Assembly (NCBI GenBank): GCA_028386065.3
Contig: JAKUCV010007410.1
Span: 1,824-65,823, forward strand
Length of the DNA: 64,000 bases
Direction: 5' to 3'
DNA from: Turnera subulata
Lineage: Eukaryota > Streptophyta > Magnoliopsida > Malpighiales > Passifloraceae
The position numbers and the translations under genes are program-made. The notes under the pieces are model-generated. The model worked only from the letters and a program-made list of their open reading frames with translations, ran no database searches and had not been told where the DNA came from. Below, piece after piece: positions 1-11,269 of the stretch. How positions within the stretch are numbered: position 1 is the stretch's first letter; each line of letters opens with the position of its first letter.

Positions 1-242
1 CTGCAAGCAAGGTGTTAGTGGGCTTGTACAACTCTGGAGAACATCTATATTCTACTAAATTGGGCTCTTATATCTATCTCCAACCCAAATTGGATTTCAA
101 TACATAAATAAGGCCCAAGCTCATAGAATGTAATACATTCTAGCAATCCGGTCCCTAATGTGACTTAAATCACTTCTTCGTACATGAGGGACCTAATTAC
201 TAAAACGTATAAATTTTCATGGGTCAAATTCGGGTGTTCACA
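1..242 (-). mobile_element. LTR-like fragment running off the left edge
   Basis: Read on the minus strand, this stretch begins at 242 with TGTGAACACC, a plausible LTR start, and interrupts the A-like LTR exactly after its conserved CACGTGG segment. No coding sequence is visible. The sharp break in homology at 242 and the TG start suggest an LTR retrotransposon inserted into the neighbouring LTR, with the rest lying outside the window. Only one end is visible, so no target-site duplication can be tested. Confidence 0.4.
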
Positions 243-2131
243 CTTACCACGTGACAATTATATTACCGTCATTCAAAACCAAATCACAAGGATCAACATC
301 CCTAGCCAAAATATCGGGATAAACATCCCTATCCAAAACCAAGGATCGACATCCTTATCATAATTTATTATTTAATCCATTATACTTATTCCAAAAGACA
401 CAGAAAATCAACACGGGGATAAACATCCCAAAAACCAAATCAAAATACTGGGATAAACATCCCGACAACAATCACAACAAATGCAATAATCAACAATGCA
501 ATAATCATCAAACAAAACAACCGAGTAATACAGGCACATATTGAAGGAAATCCATCCTCACCTTGGCCGATTACTCAACTCCGGAGACAATGACCGGTCC
601 CAAGCCGGCTCCTCGGGAAACTGCCCGATCAATTCCTATATCAAACAACAAATTATGCACATATAAGATGATATGCAAATGCTCGACTATTACTGTAAGC
701 CGTAAAATAATTACTAGGCCTACTCGGTACTTCCCCGGGTTATCCCCATTATCGTCATAATTCACCATTTAATTACATAGGACGGTAATATTTACCATAA
801 TCATATCCGGTCATTATTCCGGTACGTATTTACTTTGATAATCCCCTTTCCATTTTTATTTTCTTTGAGTATGTACTTTCCAAAATTATTATTATTTACC
901 ATGTTTATATATTCTAAAGTAACTATTTCCATTTAATATCCATATACTATTTTCTTATATTTTCCAGATTATTCCCATAATTATTATTTTTAATTAAAAC
1001 GGACTGGGCCAAGCTTTTCAGCCCAGGACAAGGCCCAGGGACAGGCCCAGGTGTCAAGGCTGCCAAGACCAGTAGCAGGCCCGTGCGCAGCCAGCAGCCC
1101 GCCAGCCCAAGGTCTAGCCCAACAAACCCAACAATCCCGGCCCACGACTCATAAATCGGGTCAAGCCCTTGCTACCGGGTCGACCCGCGTCCCTTACCAC
1201 CCATCCGGGTCGTCACTGTCTCGTGCTCACCTTGAGTAGGAGGGGCGGCGCGGTGGCGGACGTGACACGGCGAGCGTCGACACAGGGCAGCGAGGAGTGT
1301 CCGTGTGTAGGCGGCGGCGGTTGCGACTGGTGGTGGTGTCGTGAAGGAGAAGGAAACGCGGCGGATCCGGTGGCAGCTTGCGGTCGTCCCGCGTCGGTAG
1401 CGAGGAGATGGGAGATGGCGATTCGCAACGGAGGCGGGCGGTGTGAGGGCGTCGCGAGCGGCTGCATGATGAGGCGAGCGAGAGAGGAGATGGTGGCGTC
1501 GGCGGCCACGCATGGAGAAGAGGAGGATGGTGGTGGCGGTGGTGAGGTGGCGGCAGCCCCTCCCTCTTGTCCCTTTTCCCCTTTTTTTTCTCGTTTCTTT
1601 TCTTTTTTTCTGTTTTCTTTTTTTTCCTTTCTTTTCTCTTTTTTTTTTTGGTGGAAAAGAAAGAAACTGGGTTTTGTGTGTTTGCAGTGCAGGGAAATGG
1701 CAGAGGATGGTTTCAGGTTGCAGGAAAAATGGTGGTGCAGGAATACAAGGCATGGAGAGGAAGAAAAAGGCAGGTTTCACGGGCATCACAGGGGAGACAG
1801 GTCTTCACGTGCACACAGGAGCAAGGCGGCTGCATTATGCAGTCGTGTCCCGTCCGGACCAAAAAATATCAATAATACCCCCTTGACTTATTTCTGGTCC
1901 GTTAATTCGAGGTTAAGCCTGACTTTTCTGAAGATTTCTGGACCCGAAAAATTCCAACTTTGGTCCGTAAAATTCGCAGAAAAATCCCGAGCGTGGGACA
2001 GAGCTCGGTTTCGAAATCCGATGCTTAATTACCCTGAAATAATTACCCAAGATTATTTTTATACGGTAAATCACTGTACAAAGCATTTTTATAGTCCCGA
2101 TAAAATGTAAATTTTTACCCGGGTTGTTACA
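243..2131 (-). mobile_element. A/B-superfamily LTR, truncated at its 3' end
   Basis: On the minus strand it opens at 2131 with TGTAACAACCCGGGT, the same start as the LTRs of elements A and B (TGTAACAGCCCGGGT). It then has the same order of parts: a segment around 1860-1910 matching the A/B 'aaGGGGGTATTA' region, a polypurine block (plus strand 1565-1665 is pyrimidine), a CpG-rich block, a CAAG/GTGAGC splice-donor-like site at 1230, an AT-rich stretch, a block near 555-640 matching A, and GGGAT...ATCCC hairpins at 285-470. It ends at 242 where another element begins. The long open frames across the CpG-rich block (1169-2110) are by-products of base composition. Confidence 0.75.
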
Positions 2132-2880
2132 AATTTACTGTTTTCCTTTTTTTTTTAATAGAAGAACAGAATATATATATTTACCTTTTTTTTTATTTTT
2201 TTTTTGAACTAGGCCTTTTAATTGTGCAGCTCGGGCCCAAGCCCAAAAACAAGGCCCAGAGCCTTGAATAGTGCAGCCCAGGCCCAGGAACCTATAGCCC
2301 ATCAATACAGTCCGGCCCAAGTTAACCCTAGCCCAGGGCAACCCAGCAAAAACCGGGTCGGACCGCCTGTTTAGACGGGTCTTCTTCACCACGTGGATGG
2401 CGGAGGCAGCCGCGGCGGTGGCTTCTCGTTATGCAGCTGTGACAAGCGAGGTAGACACGGCAGAGGGTGGCGATGCTGCAGGGAGGGTGGAGGCGTTGCC
2501 GGCAGGAAACAAGAGAGGAGACGGGTCGGGTCGCCAAGCTTGAAGCGCATGGAGCGGCGGTGATGAGCGTCGGTTGAGGCGAGGGCAGCGAGGAAAACAG
2601 GTGGCGACGTCGCGGCGGCGCGGAAGGGAGGCCGGCGTCGCTGGAGGCAGTGGGAGACATCGGCCGTCGCAAGCAGGGAAGGCAGACCCGAAAGGATCCG
2701 CGGGTCTTCATCGGGTCCACGGCTCTTAACGGCGCGTCGGGCGCCGGAAACAGGAGGGAGAAGCGCCGTTCAGTCGGCGGCGGTGAGACGAGAGGCGGCG
2801 CCGATTGCTTTGGTATGAACAGTAACCCGAAGAGGAAACAAGGTGACTAACTGTTCATCCTTTTGGTTTCGTTTCTGGTT
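2132..2880 (-). mobile_element. older LTR remnant of the same superfamily
   Basis: The block has the order seen in the middle of the A and B LTRs read on the minus strand: a CpG-rich Pro/Arg/Ala-coding-like segment (about 2390-2800), then a 'gggcccaagccc'-type GGGCC-rich part (2215-2340), then AT-rich DNA (2140-2210). The 243-2131 LTR starts inside its AT-rich part, which suggests nesting. The ends are not visible and the match is by organisation more than base by base. Confidence 0.4.
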
Positions 2881-4095
2881 CATTTTCGTTTCTGTTTTTT
2901 TTTTCTTTGCTTGGTAGAGGCTTCTTCGTGCTGATAACGTTTTAAAAATTGAGTGTTAGTCTGTGAAGAAGGAGAGGATGCAGAAGAAAGAGCAAGCATA
3001 GGAAGAGCAATTAGCAGTACTTTCTTATCATTCTCAGCAGGAGCAATCTTCGTACAATATATATAAGAAAACAACATAAGGGGAGTGGCCTGGGTAGATA
3101 AGTAGGTACAATACATTTACACATGTTTTTCGTAACAGATTTAAAATTCAAGAAATCTTTTTTTAATTATAAGGATCTCTTGTACTTCATATTTATACAA
3201 AATCAGCATTTAGGGGTAGATAAAGATTTATCTTAAAATTGTCCCCCACAAATTTTGAGAGACAAGAACTTTGAGAGGTTTCATTACACTATCATGAGGT
3301 TTAGGATTTATTTCATAATGCTTGCTTGCCAATTTTTATGGTTTTAAATTTGTGTTTGGATCGATTCAAATTATGTTTGGGATTTGTCAAAGTAGGGATT
3401 ATGAGAGAAAAATAAATCAGTTTGATCCATTCAAACAAACGAAAGGTATCTTCAATTTCAAGTACTCGCGGTGCCCGTGGGTAGAATAGAGCTATTTTGT
3501 AAGTTATTATATATTAAATGTTTTCTGTATGACTTTTTCCAAATGACCTTCTAAATAGTTGTAATGATTAGCCTGTTATAATTATTCATGATTTGTTTTT
3601 GCAATCCATGTTCATCTATATGAGAAGATGATATTTATTATATAAAATTAGTTTTGAACAGTTGTAAGGTTAGTGTTAGCAAATGTCAATACTATTATCA
3701 TTTCCAAATAAAATACCAAAAGGTAATGGGTAACAACTAACAACAGACTGTTTTTTTTTAAAAAAAAAAACAAGTAACAACAGCTAGTTGTCTAGATTGA
3801 CACCCACCGGTTACCTCTCGGGACCAGTAGCACATTGATCCCGATTCTGGCATGACTATTGTTGGTATTTTTAACTTACCCTCTATAATTATACATCCTC
3901 CCCCCCCCCCTGATAGTATCACCATTGAAGATCGTATGTTGCTGCTTTTTAATTTGGGTCGATTTCATTGTGCTGCTCCTCTATACAGGAGAAGTTCGTG
4001 ACACATTGTTGAAATGAAGTGGGGCTGATGCATTTTAATATATGCTTGCTGCACATCCTGAGTTAATCCTACACCAGAAAACTTGATTTTTCCCA
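2881..4095. other. AT-rich intergenic stretch, no gene seen
   Basis: No coding region or mobile element ends are recognised. It holds homopolymer runs, including a T8/A10 palindromic run near 3751-3769 and a C run at 3900-3910. The right end is the likely 3' UTR and terminator region of the AN1 zinc-finger gene, which reads toward this side. Confidence 0.5.
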
Positions 4096-5139
4096 TCAGG
4101 CCTGCGTTCTCTGCTCTTGTTCCAAACTACTTGTTGTTGTCACCGAGGAAAACCTTGCACCACATTGTGGACATTCCACATGTCCAATGCCGACCGTGCC
4201 GCGGCTGCTGGCTCCATTCCTTGCAGATAGCCAAGCTTGGCTGATCTCACTACTCAGCTTTGACATGCCTGCTTCAGCTGAAGCCCGAACAGTTGAAGCC
4301 GCATTAAGGAAGCTTGTGGTCCACTGGGGTGAAGATGGAGTCGAAACTGGAACCTCCGATTCCTCTTTCTTACTCCGGTTCAAAAGGGACAGAAACTGGA
4401 ACCTCAAGTCAAGTTTCTTGTTGGGTCCAGGACAGTTGTGGTCAGGTCCAAATCGGTGCTTCAGGCAATGATCTACGCCGCAGTCCCGGCACTTGATTGT
4501 GTTTGAGAATGTAAGAACCTCCCTGCAACAAAGGACAGGGCATTTCCTCTTCTTTGCAACTTTCTCGTAATTTGATGGGTCGCATTCGGTGTTAACATGT
4601 GTTTCCCAGGTGATATTTGGATCTTCTTCAGGGTTCAAGCGAACTCCTTTGGCACATAATGGGCATATGACAACGGTGACATCCTGGGTATTGGCTTTAG
4701 GGCAACTGTGTTCAGCGTAGCTTCTATGCTCCAAACAGAACACCTGTTAATAATTAAAATTGCCATACACAATTAATTAACGCAAATAAGAAGACCTAAC
4801 AAATCCCAAACCATTAAAAGAAAAACCTGCATTCTGCTTTCATACTAAGATTACTAATTGAGAATCTAGGTTCCCACAAGATAATTTAATTAAGGATAAG
4901 ACGTCTAGCACAGAAATGAATCATGCAAATTGATATCAAGCAAAAACAATTGAAAAGCTTATTATAAGCCAATCCTTTTGCAGGTTAGTCGTCAGGAATG
5001 AAATGAAATGATAAGGGGAAGAGAATAAAGAGAGGGGCACCTGACTGCAAAGATCGCAAGTAAAAGGAAGGAAATCGATTTGCTTGCAATCTTGGAGGGA
5101 GCAATGGTTTCCAAGATTTGGGAATTCTGGCGTACCCAT
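4096..5139 (-). CDS. AN1/C2H2 zinc-finger stress-associated protein (SAP11/SAP13-like)
   Basis: Two exons on the minus strand. Exon 1 is 5139-5041 (33 codons, starts MGTPEFPNLGNHC) and exon 2 is 4743-4096. The 297-bp intron has a GT donor at 5040 and an AG acceptor at 4744-4745; the splice joins CDLCSQ to VFCLEH. The protein is 248 aa, close to the short members of the plant family. Two AN1 fingers are visible: the first spans both exons (C13, C18, C28, C31, H37 and later CPLC), and the second carries CPVLCC, CRDCGVDHC and HRFGPDHNCP. They are followed by a Ser-rich linker. The last segment has CPQC, the start of the family's terminal C2H2 finger, but no histidine follows; glutamines stand near the expected places. 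Family proteins are implicated in stress responses and ubiquitin-related regulation; nothing here shows a specific partner. Confidence 0.9.
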
Positions 5140-7119
5140 TTTGTCAGATAGGAACGGATTCTCTAAGAAACCAAGTGTGTATTTGTTTGTCAGAATTGAA
5201 TCCAAAATGAGAATCCTTACTTGGTGGTGCCTGGAATGAATTGGATTAATGTTTTTTTTTTTTTTCCTTTCCTGAAGCTTGTAAGAAATCCGCGTACCAG
5301 AAATAGAAATAGAAATCAAAAAAAGAAGAAGAAAGGAAATGGAGGGAACTAAGAGGCCGCGGACTCCGAAAAGCTCCAGAGGAAGAGCCGATGCAGGGGT
5401 CGCCCCAAATTCTTTTCTAGCTTCTGAACAATAAAGTGAAAGATTTTGGTACATATAATATAATAATAGATAACAAGTGAAAATGGGAAAGGAAAGGAAA
5501 TCCTGTGGGGGGTGGGGTTGGTTGAATTGGATCATATCTATCCTGAGACGCGGTATTGAGAGAAACAATATTGGTTTCGGGGAATGCAATGGTGGTGGTG
5601 GTGTGTGTGTGGCGACCAAATGGAACTCACTGATCCTGGTGGTGGAGGGATCCTCTGCTATATTTGGAAGTGCCCATGGTCATGGGATCCATGAATTTTC
5701 CTTTTCTCTAAGCATGTCCATTTAATTTCCACTCATCATCAACGGCATCCTTGGGTTTTATCATTTTATTAATTTCATCACTGTTGTTTTGTTGTTAATT
5801 GTATGCCAGCCAATTGCTGATTTGTTCCTATAGTAACTGAACCCTGGAAGTGCACTAGGCTACAACATCCATCCACCCTTTGCCACCACCAGCAAACCAA
5901 CTGCTGCTTGTGGTTCCAGTAGTATTAGAAACTAGGTTAGCTGCCTGAATCATAACAGTACGTCGATGGAATAAAATTATTAAACTGAATCTAGTTGCGA
6001 CGACAACAGTGGATAATGCTGTTCTAAGCTTGTGAATGCGATACGCTGGATTCCAACTGACAAGAGAAAATCAAGGGCCAATGTCAGTAACAAGCATGCT
6101 TCTCGCACATATCAATCAAAGGAGAATGTGTGCTTTACATCAAACATTAGGCAAAGACCAGGACAGCCAAATATCAGCCTAAAGGAGGTCCCTTAAAATC
6201 CTGGCTTTTAAATAATCTGCGGGACTCGCCTTGCATACGCCACATTCAGAATGGTCTCCAGGACATTATGGTGGCTATAGATGATGGAGAAATTGGATTA
6301 TTTCGCAACCATACTATATTGCAATTCAAGCTGTTCATTTTTCTTTTGCAGCCCACACTCTTCTGAGAGGATCAGATATTAGAGACATTACTTGCTGGAG
6401 AAGACCACGGCCTGAAATCTTAAACTTTGGAAGCTGGACTCAGCCGCTTTGCTGGTCACTTTCCCCACAAAACAATCATGCTGGCAATCAAGGTGTGACT
6501 CAGTCTTGACAACTTTGCGCGAATTTCAAACTGGGACTTTTCCATCTACCACATATACGCACGTTGCAGGAAGGTAATGAAGCAGCGGGCTAATTTGCTG
6601 TTCAATGTTGGACTACTATGTTACACAACTGTGATGAACTTCTGTTGGCCCAATGGCAGCTTCTACCATCAATGTACCTTTACCCCCAAAAAACATCTCT
6701 GACTAAAGGAAAATGAAAAGAAAGGACATTTCGGTTGGGCAGACAACGTGAAACGACAAGCATCATCTACACATCAGTCCTATGACAAACAACATCTGAA
6801 CCAAGCAAACAGGCATGAACGGATTATTTGTTTGCTTGACTTCCACAAGATGGAAACTAAGAAATTTAACATAGAAAATTCAAAGACTAGGGAAAAGATT
6901 AGGCATAGACATGCATAACATTCCACCATCCGTGCAAAAGTTAAAGCATAGAGAACTACAATCCAAAACTCAGGGAAAACAAAGGATCCGAAATGAAAAA
7001 CATAACTATTTCTTCAAAAGAGAATAGCAGGGACACAGTTTAACCATAAACTATACTTAGAAACAAAATAAAAACCATAGTTCCTGATGCTCTTCATTCA
7101 GCTTAAGCAAGCCATAGCC
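5140..7119. other. intergenic region between the AN1 gene and RPS2
   Basis: This should hold the promoter and 5' leader of the AN1 zinc-finger gene (right side of 5139) and the 3' UTR of RPS2 (left side of 7120). A long minus-strand open frame at 4936-5619 includes exon 1 of the AN1 gene but otherwise reads through intron and leader. No second gene, RNA gene or element ends were recognised in 5700-7080. Confidence 0.5.
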
Positions 7120-8397
7120 TCACTCTTGAGCTGGAAGCTCAGTGATGACCACCTTGCTGGTAGGTTTAGACAACAGATCAAAGTACTCCTGGTAAGGTGA
7201 TTTTGTGAAACGGGTCACACTCCAGAAGTCAGGTGTGAGGAATCCGTATGTCTTGAGCAAACAGTCAAAAGTTGCCTGTCAATCAAAGAAATGTGTTCAA
7301 AACAACATCGACAAAACAGCACATGGAAACCACCTCTAATGCATTTTAGAGGGGTAGCAGTAACATCAATTATTTAAAACCATCAAGCAAGCAATCCATC
7401 TGGTAAATAATCACCAACCTACATAAATAATCCTGCATGAACCAAATCATGTGTGACTGACAAAGCAGGGAGCAAAGACAGATGCCAAAAGCAAAAGCAG
7501 AACACCAAATCCACCAGCAAAGAAACAAAATCCATGGTTACATTACACTATAGCATATATCCGCATAATCATAGATCAAATCAATCAGATAATTATCAAT
7601 CAATCAATCAATCAACTTACCCAAAAAAATTAAAAGCATAAGCCAAAAGACACAACCCAGCAAACTAGTAGTACTTCATGGATATTTTTTATTAAATCAT
7701 TAAAACAAGCTAAAGACTACAGTAAAGCACAAACCTTGACGAAGTTTCCAAGCGTCTTAGTAGAGCCACGGGAGGAAGTGAAGACATCCTCAATCCCAGC
7801 AAACTGCAGCACCTTCTTGGGAACCCTAGCCGCCACGATACCGGCACCACGAGGGGCAGGCACCATCCTCACAGTAACAGACCCGCACTTCCCAGTCACC
7901 TTGCACGGCACCGTATGGGGCTGCCCGATCTTGTTACCCCAGTACCCTCTCCTGACCGGAATAACAGACAGCTTGGCCAGTATAATGGCCCCACGGATAG
8001 CGGTGGCCACCTCCTTGGAGCACTTAACGCCAAGGCCCACGTGGCCGTTGTTGTCGCCGACGACGACGAAGGCCTTGAAGCGGGTGCGCTGGCCGGCGCG
8101 GGTCTGCTTCTGGACAGGGGTTATCTTCATGACCTCGTCCTTGAGGGAAGAGCCGATGAGGAGGTCGACGATCTGGTACTCCTTGATGGGTAGGGAGTGG
8201 AGGTAGATCTGCTCGAGGGAGGTGATCCTTCCGTCCTGGACGAGGCGGCCGAGCTTGGTGACCGGAACCCATTTCTGCTCCTCCTCGCGGCGGCCTGCCC
8301 TGCGGCGGCCCCTGCCTCCGCGGTCTCCACCGCGCCCTCCTCTGCCTCCGAATCCTCTGCCGAATGAGCCTCTGTCTCCGCCTCCGCGCTCAGCCAT
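7120..8397 (-). CDS. RPS2: 40S ribosomal protein S2 (uS5)
   Basis: Two exons on the minus strand. Exon 1 is 8397-7735 (221 codons) and exon 2 is 7275-7120 (51 codons plus TGA). The 459-bp intron has GT at 7734-7733 and AG next to 7275; the splice joins GNFVK to [12 protein letters not shown]. Total 272 aa, normal for plant uS5. The N-terminus is the family's Arg/Gly-rich tail (RGG-type repeats, residues 3-36). The S5 N-terminal double-stranded-RNA-binding fold follows, with [19 protein letters not shown]. The S5 C-terminal domain carries [20 protein letters not shown]. The protein belongs to the small ribosomal subunit and helps decoding fidelity and mRNA entry. It appears intact. Its promoter has the marks of plant ribosomal-protein genes. 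Confidence 0.97.
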
Positions 8398-8527
8398 CTT
8401 GAGTGGTTAGTGAAAATAGGGGAAAAAGGAGCCTCTTTAAGGGTTTCTGTGGTTTGGGTGACACAGAGAGAGAGAGAGACTGCTGTGGGTTTGTGGGTGG
8501 AAGAGAGGAGTGTGAGAATAAGATGGG

Positions 8528-8622
8528 TTTATATGGGTGGGTGGGTGTATGAAGAAGCGCAGCTAGGGTTTGTGTGTCTTCTCCAAAAGGAGGGGCGTTT
8601 GGGTATCGAGATGAAGTGGGCC
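8528..8622 (-). promoter_or_regulatory. RPS2 promoter: telo-box, site II and TATA-like element
   Basis: Upstream of RPS2 on the minus strand are a telo-box AAACCCTA (plus 8564-8571), a site II motif TGGGCC (plus 8617-8622 reads TGGGCC; its complement lies on the gene strand) and an ATATAAA-like element near 8528-8535. A CT-repeat leader follows (plus 8466-8481 is AG-repeat). Telo-box plus site II is the known signature of plant ribosomal-protein and growth-linked promoters. Confidence 0.65.
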
Positions 8623-9282
8623 TTCCGTTGGAATTAGGAGGAGTGCTTGCTTGTAACAAGCATGAGATGGCCAGGTCCTTGTTCCTCCCACGTGCCAAAC
8701 AGAAAAAAGCTAAATGACTTGTCGTTTGTTAATCTCTGTCTATGATACTGTTCATGAATTCATGTGATTTTTAGTTTCTATTTCTACACCAAGGACCAAT
8801 TTGTAAAGAAAGTAAGAAACAAAAAAAAATGTTCACGGGTCAGATTCATGTCTCGTGGAATGGCTAAATATGTATCAATTTTTTTAACTCCGTGTCCAAC
8901 TTATTTAATAATTTTGTCCTTTCAACATTATTTATTTATAACCGTGCCGAGTTCATGTTGACATATTAAACAAATATAGATACATAATTAAATTTTCTCA
9001 TATAATCAAAAAAATATAAATTAAAAAACTATAATATAATAATATTTTTAAAAATCTATAAAAATATTTTAGACAATTTTGTTAATTTTGACTCTAAAGA
9101 CTAAACGTTGTGTGTTAAATGAGTAAAATATGTAGACTCCCATAAATAGATACATATCGGGTTACCGAGTCAATTGTGACTTAAATTATTTATTCTTATG
9201 TCGTATTGGATCAACTTCTTTAACTAAACATGTTGAAAATCTCATAGCTATACCTATTAATTTCATGTCACATCTTTTGTAT
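8623..9282. other. AT-rich intergenic stretch
   Basis: No gene or repeat ends are recognised. It ends at 9273-9282 with TCTTTTGTAT, the left copy of the 10-bp target-site duplication of foldback element F; the right copy is at 36833-36842. Confidence 0.5.
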
Positions 9283-11269
9283 GGATAAAGGGTTCTAAAA
9301 GTCCTATTATTCTTAGGTATTTTTTAGTCGAGACGTATAATTTTTTTTTATTAATCAAGTCCTATTATTTTGAGTTGTTTATCAAAGAAGTCCTAGCTAC
9401 CATTTTCCATCCAACTTTGCTGAGTTGGCCGTTATCTTATGACGTGGCATGTACGCATCACATGCTGACATGTCTAAAGTCCACCTCATCAGGACTTGAT
9501 TAACCAAATCAACAAATTATAGGACTTAAATGATAAAATTTTAAAATTGTAGGACTTAATTAGAAATTATTTATAAATTATAAGACTTCTGAAGATTTTA
9601 AAGTCAAAAATCTTAAACTCCTAAATGTAAAAAATTTAATGCTTAAATTCATAAAATTTTTAATCTTAAAGTGCTAACCTTAAAACTCAAAATTTTATGA
9701 TATTAAAATTATAAATTTAAAATCATAAATCCTAAAATCTAAAGCACTAAATTTTAAAATCCTATGTAACAGCCCGGGTAAAAATTTGGATTTTTACCGG
9801 GACTGTAAAAGTCATTGTACAGTGAGTTACCGAATGAATTAATCTTGGGTAATTAATTCAAGGTAAATCGGGCGTCGTTTTTCGAAACCGAGTCTTTTCC
9901 CGCGCTTGAAATTTTTCCGTGGATTTTACGGACCAAAGTTGGTATTTTTCGGGTCCCGGAATCTTCGGAAAATCACACCGGAAAATAACTAAGGGGGTAT
10001 CAGTTATTTTCTGGTCCGGACCGGACTCGCTCCATAATGCAGACAAGCTGCATTATTGAAGGATTCACAGGTGGCACAGTGTCTCATCGTTATAAAAAGG
10101 AAGCAGGAGAAGAGAGGAAGAGGAGAAGAAAAAGAAAAAGAGAGAAAAGAAGAGAAGAAAAAAAAAGAGAAAAAGAGAAAAAAAAAGAGAGAAAAAAAGA
10201 GAAAACCGGAAAAATGGAGAGGAAAAAAAAAGGGAGAAAAGGAAAAAAAATATAAAACAGAAAATGAAAAAAAAAAGAGAAGAGAAGGAAAATAGAAAAA
10301 AAGAAAAGAAAAGAAAGAAAGAAAAAAAGAAAGAAAAAAGGCCGGTAACAGTGTGTCACCTCTCCCCCCCCGGTCACTGTTCACGCGGAACGCCTTCGCG
10401 CCGCTGCACGCGACACCACCCTCGCCATCGTCTTCCTCGTGTCGTCGCCGACTGAACGCCGCCCTCCCCGTCGCCTTCCGCCGCCTGACGGGCCTATGGG
10501 AGCCGTTGACCCTCGACAGAACCCGCGGATCCGCCTTCCCTTTGCTCGCGTCGCACGAGCCACCACCGCCGTGTCGCCAACCCAGCAGCCGCGCCTCGCA
10601 GTCGCCGCTTGTCTTCCTGACGCGCTCGTCCTCGCCCGTCCCTGCCGCTCGCCGTGCCGCCGTCTCCTACCCGGCACCTCGACCCGTTTCTGCCAAGGTG
10701 AGTACCCGACTCACAAACGGGTTGGAGATGGGTTGGACCCTGCTGTCGGGCTGCCTCGCGGGCCTGGGCAGTTGGGCCTCACCTGATGGGTTGTTTCTAG
10801 TTCTGGGCTGGGCATGGGCTCACTGTTCATGGCCCAGTCCAGTTAAAAAAAAAAGAAGAAATAATAATATATATAAATACATAATTATATTCTGGAAAAA
10901 AATATAAAAACGAAAAGGGATAATTTTTCTGGAGATATATATATAACATAGTTAATATTTCTGAAATATATATAATTATGTCGATTTATAATTGTTGGAA
11001 AAGTATTTTGTCTTTAGAAAATAAAAATGTATATATATTAAACTGTATTTATTTTCAGAGTAAGTTTTCATGATTATATATCTTCTGGAAAATAACATAT
11101 ATAGCATATGATTAATATATATATTCTTGATAAATAATAATATTTGGTAATTATATTATGGTAAATAGTTTTATTAAAAAAATAATATTTTGGAAAATAT
11201 ATATGCAAACTTATAAATTGTATTTATTTTCAGAAAAATGAGTTATATAATTATATTCACTGGAAAATG

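Noticed and set aside
1169..2110. 313-codon open frame and other long frames in CpG-rich blocks (also 10353-10907, 33308-34095)
   Set aside because: They lie inside LTRs, are open on several frames at once because of GC or purine bias, and have low-complexity composition.
4936..5619. 227-codon minus-strand protein
   Set aside because: Only codons from 5139 to 5041 are real (exon 1 of the AN1 gene); the rest is intron and leader.
7276..7734. snoRNA in the RPS2 intron
   Set aside because: No C box/D box pair with the right spacing was found on the gene strand.
8024..8330. Arg/Pro-rich frames opposite or beside RPS2
   Set aside because: Shadows of the GC-rich RPS2 exon in other frames.
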